Of a DNA stretch of 10,987 nt, positions 7,850 through 10,987 are shown piece after piece; within the stretch, counting starts at the first letter, position 1, and each line of letters opens with the position of its first letter. The notes below the pieces were generated by a model. The model saw nothing but the letters and a program-made list of their open reading frames with translations, had not been told where the DNA came from and made no database searches. The position numbers and the translations under genes are program-made. The stretch spans positions 1-10,987 of the forward strand of contig SDVU01000738.1 of the NCBI GenBank assembly GCA_016256075.1, read 5' to 3'. Source of the DNA: Dictyocoela muelleri. Its lineage: Eukaryota; Microsporidia.

Positions 7850-7930
7850 GGCGAGTTGACGCATTTATAAAAGGCGAGTTGACGCATTTATAAAAGACGA
7901 AATGACGCATTTATAAAAGGCGAGTAGAGG
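7850..7930 (+). repeat. 23-bp tandem repeat, three units and a partial
   Basis: Units starting at 7850, 7873, 7896 and 7919 share ggcgagttgacgcatttat. The first two are identical and the third differs at a few positions. A single inverted copy lies at about 6757-6788. The repeat forms the right end of the element at 6743-7934 and is probably subterminal. Confidence 0.9.
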
Positions 7931-7937
7931 CGAAGCC

Positions 7938-8020
7938 GTAAATTGCACCTGCGTATCGTTTTTTATGTACCAGCGAGACTTTTGTGATGTACCATCGAGA
8001 TCTTTCGGGTTTATACTCGC
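7938..8020 (+). repeat. Short second cassette of the 22-bp minisatellite
   Basis: gtaaattgcacc, about three units (one clearly reading gtaccagcgagac) and a terminal tttcgggttta repeat the beginning (gtaaattgtacc at 6272), unit and end (tttcgcgttta at 6729) of the large array. The orientation is the same. The two cassettes thus share both borders and differ mainly in unit number. Confidence 0.75.
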
Positions 8021-8448
8021 GATTTTTTAATATTAATCAAAAAAATATTGAAAATCGCTTATGCTTAAAAGCTTTAACTTTTTATAATTACTTTTTAAAG
8101 TAATAAATATCTAAAATTAAGAATTAAATTGAATGTCAAAGTTATTTATAATCGAATATTTCTATGCATAAAATCTGTGGGCATTCTATCATAAGATACT
8201 CGATTTTTTAAAATAATAAGTATGCACCTTTCGATAGAAAAGCAAAAAAAAATTTTTTAATAAAAACAACCCATGACTATAGAAATATTACTAAAAAATA
8301 TATTTAAATCAAAATTTATCGACACGAATTTCCTTACTAATACCCATTTCTCTGCTAAAGTATTGTAAACTAGTAACGTGGCATTAGCAAATAAAAATAA
8401 ACTGTTTTATTTAGTTTTTATACATATTGTAAAAAAAAAATTTAATAT
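8021..8448. other. AT-rich stretch without a gene
   Basis: I see nothing coding. The stretch ends at the target-site duplication of the Merlin element. Confidence 0.6.
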
Positions 8449-8457
8449 AAGCCGATA
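8449..8457. repeat. Target-site duplication, left copy
   Basis: aagccgata immediately precedes the left TIR and is repeated at 9490-9498 directly after the right TIR. Merlin elements are known for 8-9-bp duplications. Confidence 0.85.
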
Positions 8458-8525
8458 GGGTCAAGGAACTACTGTATACGTAATTTTAGGTATACAATTT
8501 TTTAACCCTTGATTTTAAAATGGAT
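8458..8525 (+). repeat. Left TIR of the Merlin element
   Basis: It starts gggtcaagg and ends ttttaaaatggat. The inverted partner is 9420-9489. The well-kept inner part probably includes the transposase-binding site, which is inference. Confidence 0.85.
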
Positions 8526-8584
8526 AAAAGCAATGAGATCACATTTAAAAATGAATAATTGTTAGATAAAGTTTATTTTTTTCC

Positions 8585-9389
8585 TCAAATTTTGAGTATT
8601 TCTTTCATTATCTCCTCGTAATAATTAAGTATATTTCTAATTATCATAAATAAATTGGGATATCTTTGTATATATTTTTTATTCCTGTATCTTTCCGGTG
8701 CGAAATCCTTTATTGCACCCAAGTTACTTCGATAGTGTTGGTATGGACTCTGTTTTATTATTGATAAATCCTATACTGATAAAAGTCACCCCTTTTATTC
8801 TTCCGTTTCAATTCCATCATAACCTTCCCATTTGTCAAAATATAAAATGCTTCTGATCTTTATGTTTTCATGTATTATTTTTGACAATGTTTCTTTATTT
8901 CTTTTATTGAAAACTTCCAAAAATATCAACCGCGCACTTGTCCTTTCAACCCCGCCTACAACCCATGCACCCTTAACTCCTTTTCCTCGATTGTGTTTTC
9001 GAGGTCCAAATTTGGACTCGTCGATCTCTACAATCGCATTTTAAACCCCCCTCCCCCCAAACATCTTGTTTCTTTTTTTAATTTAATTTTCAATCAGCAC
9101 ATCAAATTGTTTTATCTTTTTTAGCCCCGACTTTCTGTTTACAACTGTTATTTTTTTAATGTTTTTTACTTTAAAATCATTTAAATAATAGAATAAAATC
9201 TCTATTATTAGCTCTTCATCAATTTTTAAAGAAAAAAAAGGCTCGTTTTCTATTATTGGGAAATTTTTTCGGCATTTATTTTTATTGCATTTTTAACGTA
9301 TTTTTTATTCTCCTAACTATTGATACTTTGGTCAAACAACAAATACAAACAGTATTTTTAATCTTAAACTGTTTATATTGTGCAAACAT
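8585..9389 (-). pseudogene. Merlin (ISXO2/IS1595-like) transposase, broken
   Basis: It spans about 268 codons, the usual family length, from an ATG at 9389 to a TGA at 8585. In order it shows a zinc-ribbon region (CICC, then CNKNKC near 9289-9272) and a helical DNA-binding region (SLKIDEELIIEILFYYLN). The catalytic core includes VEIDESKFGPRKHNRG, with the first Asp at 9020-9022, then GAWVVGGVERTS. YFDKWEGY holds the second Asp at 8834-8836, and VHTNTIE holds the Glu at 8728-8730. The C-terminal APERYRNKKYIQRY is followed by YYEEIMKEILKI. The longest open stretch is 8795-9040. There are about six breaks: a frame change in the zinc region near 9290, two in-frame stops between the helical region and the core, a stop at 8795, and further shifts near 8745 and 8720. 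All three catalytic residues remain. The plus-strand open frames at 8832-9044 and 9256-9477 lie over it and are not genes. Confidence 0.9.
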
Positions 9390-9419
9390 ATGTTTAAAAT
9401 TGTATAAATTCAACTTCTC

Positions 9420-9489
9420 ATCCATTTTAAAATCAAGGGTTAAAAAAATTGTATATCAAAAATTACGTATACATTAGTCCCCATTAGCC
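9420..9489 (-). repeat. Right TIR of the Merlin element
   Basis: This is the inverted partner of 8458-8525. Read inward from 9489 it begins ggctaatgg and reaches ttttaaaatggat. Confidence 0.85.
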
Positions 9490-9498
9490 AAGCCGATA
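9490..9498. repeat. Target-site duplication, right copy
   Basis: aagccgata is identical to 8449-8457. Perfect identity suggests an insertion that is not ancient, although an unchanged 9-mer carries little dating power. Confidence 0.85.
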
Positions 9499-9920
9499 TT
9501 ATAAAATATAGTAAATGTTTGACAAAACACTAAGTTTACTAATCTTTGCAATAACAGCTTATAATAAAAACTGTTTTTTACAATAGGTATATAAAACTAT
9601 ATAAAAAATTTCGTTTTTTTTTGCTATTGTCACATTTCTAGTTTATAATATTTTTAGATGGATGAAGTGTTTGTAAGATAGGGTTGAACCAAAAATTCAA
9701 AAAAGTTTATTTTTTCTAAATAAGTTTCTATTGAAATTTTTAGTTTTTTTTGTAAATTATTTTTTTTTACAAATTATGTCTTAGGTAGCTACTTTTGACC
9801 TGGACATCTTTCGATAGAAGACCCAAGTCTGTTTTTTTATTTAGTATAATTTATACCTATCTGTGTTTTTGATATAATCACGAGCCAATTTTCAACAGGA
9901 AAGTTGCTGACCACTGTTAA
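9499..9920. other. AT-rich stretch without a gene
   Basis: I recognise no coding sequence. An 8-bp hairpin, tttgtaaa (9749-9756) with tttacaaa (9766-9773), lies in a poly-T context and could arise by chance. Confidence 0.55.
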
Positions 9921-9960
9921 CAACATAAATATTAAATCTATACAATATAAATATTAAATT
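9921..9960 (+). repeat. Two AT-rich units 22 bp apart
   Basis: ataaatattaaat occurs at 9925 and 9947, joined by ctatacaat. The pair closely matches about 6202-6243, including the tacaatataaatattaaat string. It is an isolated fragment of the AT-rich 22-bp repeat type, some 3.7 kb from the main block. Confidence 0.6.
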
Positions 9961-10394
9961 CTAAAGAAAAGTTTTTAATTTAATTTGATTTTATTTAGGA
10001 AAAATGATTTCGAAATAAAAAAACTATTGTTGATTTTTAATTCTACTCATCCAAACTATTATTTCTGATTTTAATATTAATATTATAAAAATTTAATATT
10101 GTATATTGTAAAAAATTAGATTTTCTAATTTTAATATTGTATAAATTAAAAAGCTAGGAAAGAGTTAATTATAAGGTCGGAGAGAAAATATAAGGTCGGA
10201 GGGAGAATTTGGCAAGAGTTATTTATAAAAAGATAGTGTATATATAATATGGGAATAAATGCTTTTTTTTGCCACCCTAATATTAATTTTGCTGTAGATA
10301 ACATCTATGAAAGTTTAATATTGACAAAAATTTTAATTAAACGCAAAGAGGAAAAATTAAAAAGTAAAAAAAAAATATGTTAATTTTTTCGGAT
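9961..10394. other. AT-rich stretch without a gene
   Basis: No coding sequence is seen. The string ataaggtcggag occurs twice, at 10171-10182 and 10190-10201, 19 bases apart. Low-complexity ttaatatt strings are frequent around 10070-10150. Confidence 0.5.
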
Positions 10395-10475
10395 CTTATA
10401 AAAAACACACCTTTAAAGAACCTTATAAAAAACACACACTAAAAGAACCTTAAAAAAAACACTTTTTTATAAGAT
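10395..10475 (+). repeat. 27-bp tandem repeat, about three units
   Basis: Units starting at 10395, 10422 and 10449 share cttataaaaaacacac and end in agaac. The third is degraded. It lies about 190 bp beyond the stop of the Merlin transposase at 10663, so it may be subterminal to that element, but no matching end is visible within the window. Confidence 0.8.
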
Positions 10476-10662
10476 ATTTTTTTAGACCCTTATATGAATT
10501 TTACAGTTTAAAAAACGGTACGGAGTTTGTGCGTATATTAAGGCAAAAATGGGGGTGTACATTTTTTTTAAAAAAACCCTTAGGAAACAAATAAAAAATA
10601 CTCTTTTAAAAATTAATTAATTAATTAAAATATCAAATAATCTTTTTAAAATTAATCAAAAA
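10476..10662. other. 3' flank of the second Merlin gene
   Basis: AT-rich, with a GC-richer island at about 10515-10562 (ggtacggagtttgtgcg, then gggggtgtac) that could be near the end of the transposon. Without the opposite end the TIR cannot be identified. Confidence 0.4.
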
Positions 10663-10987
10663 TTAATTTAATAAAACATCGAATACTCTTTCTTTTTCAT
10701 TTCTATTTAACATGAATCTAAGCAGATATATAGATACCAATTTTCTTGTTCTATTCCTAAAAGAAATTCCTTTCTTTATACCTGACAAACAACCTTCAAT
10801 GGTGTTTATATGAACACCGTTTAATTGATTGTCAAATTCCACACTATGATTCACTGTTAAGAGGCCGGAAAAATGATGTTCTAAACCACTATAGCCTCGC
10901 CAACCATCGAAAAAAATGATAGATTCGGGATTAACGTGTTGTCTTAAGAATGAAATAAGAGTCTCTGAGTTTCGCTGTGAACATTTT
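10663..10987 (-). CDS. Merlin (ISXO2/IS1595-like) transposase, C-terminal part, runs off the window
   Basis: The enzyme would cut and join transposon ends in the nucleus. The visible 107 codons are open from the window edge to a TAA at 10663-10665. The second catalytic Asp is in IIFFDGWRGY (10906-10908) and the Glu in VHINTIEG (10795-10797). The 36 residues between them match the DD36E layout of the IS1016/Merlin group. TVNHSVEF between them and the C-terminal RNRTRKLVSIYLLRFML are also family-typical. An internal ATG at 10854 is not the start, because catalytic sequence lies upstream of it. The N-terminal zinc ribbon, first Asp and start codon lie beyond the window. It is clearly a different lineage from the Merlin copy at 8458-9489, since the residues around the motifs differ. 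It may be intact, but only 107 codons can be judged. Confidence 0.9.
   Translation of the reverse strand, partial: KCSQRNSETLISFLRQHVNPESIIFFDGWRGYSGLEHHFSGLLTVNHSVEFDNQLNGVHINTIEGCLSGIKKGISFRNRTRKLVSIYLLRFMLNRNEKERVFDVLLN

Larger units (their letters stand above)
6743..7934. mobile_element. Inverted-repeat-bounded element, family unknown
   Basis: The left end (about 6743-6796: ggcttctactagcc, cttttataaaat, aactcaccata) matches the reverse complement of the right end (about 7836-7934). The right arm contains three copies of a 23-bp unit where the left has one. The interior has no recognisable transposase. A second inverted-repeat pair (7218-7676) is nested within. Directly outside both ends lie same-orientation copies of the 22-bp minisatellite cassette. 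I infer a non-autonomous element. No target-site duplication could be fixed. Confidence 0.5.
8458..9489 (-). mobile_element. Full-length Merlin DNA transposon, inactive
   Basis: The element is 1032 bp, bounded by a perfect 9-bp target-site duplication and by TIRs at 8458-8525 and 9420-9489. The inner ~50 bp of the TIRs are nearly identical (tgtatacgtaatttt, then acccttgattttaaaatgg). The outer ~20 bp are more diverged, though both ends begin with gg. A single transposase occupies the interior on the minus strand. Size, TIRs, duplication length and transposase all fit the Merlin superfamily. Because the coding region is broken, it could move only if supplied with transposase from another copy. 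Confidence 0.9.

Noticed and set aside
8832-9044. Open frame of 70 codons on the plus strand
   Set aside because: It is antisense to the catalytic core of the Merlin transposase, which is the recognisable reading.
9256-9477. Hydrophobic open frame of 73 codons on the plus strand
   Set aside because: It is antisense to the N-terminal part of the Merlin transposase and its TIR. The hydrophobicity comes from T-rich codons.

Overview
The window is very AT-rich eukaryotic repeat DNA. I can support no ordinary host gene in it. What is readable is a graveyard of small DNA transposons and tandem repeats. The two transposase families, Tc1/mariner-IS630 (DD34E) and Merlin (ISXO2/IS1595-like, DD36E), together with the low-complexity AT background, fit a transposon-rich microsporidian such as Hamiltosporidium or a Nosema relative. 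That assignment is inferred from general resemblance and is only moderately secure.

Layout. Positions 1-501 are AT-rich and non-coding. Positions 502 to about 970 hold one arm and the core of a palindromic element whose other copy, 3300-4127, has both arms. Each arm carries a GC-rich terminal hairpin and a tRNA-like segment with A-box and B-box motifs. Positions 971-3299 are AT-rich and hold little except a degenerate repeat near 1921-2010 and an interspersed module at about 2283-2465 that recurs at about 7335-7500. A dead Tc1/mariner-like transposon lies at about 4459-5598, with ~69-bp terminal inverted repeats (TIRs) built of 21-22-bp subunits. Just outside its right end, 5605-5790 is an array of 22-bp units resembling the TIR subunits.

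Positions 6279-6735 are a clean minisatellite of 21 units of 22 bp. A small cassette of the same repeat lies at 7938-8005. Between them is a region bounded by inverted repeats (6743-7934), with a second, inner inverted-repeat pair (7218-7676). Positions 8458-9489 are a whole-length Merlin element of 1032 bp. It has ~68-bp TIRs, a 9-bp target-site duplication (8449-8457 and 9490-9498) and a broken minus-strand transposase. The window ends inside a second Merlin transposase gene (minus strand, 10663 to the edge), whose visible 107 codons are unbroken.

No genes here work together in a pathway. The unifying theme is terminal and subterminal repetition: arrays of 21-23 bp period lie in or beside several transposon ends. 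The non-autonomous elements were presumably moved by transposases encoded elsewhere.
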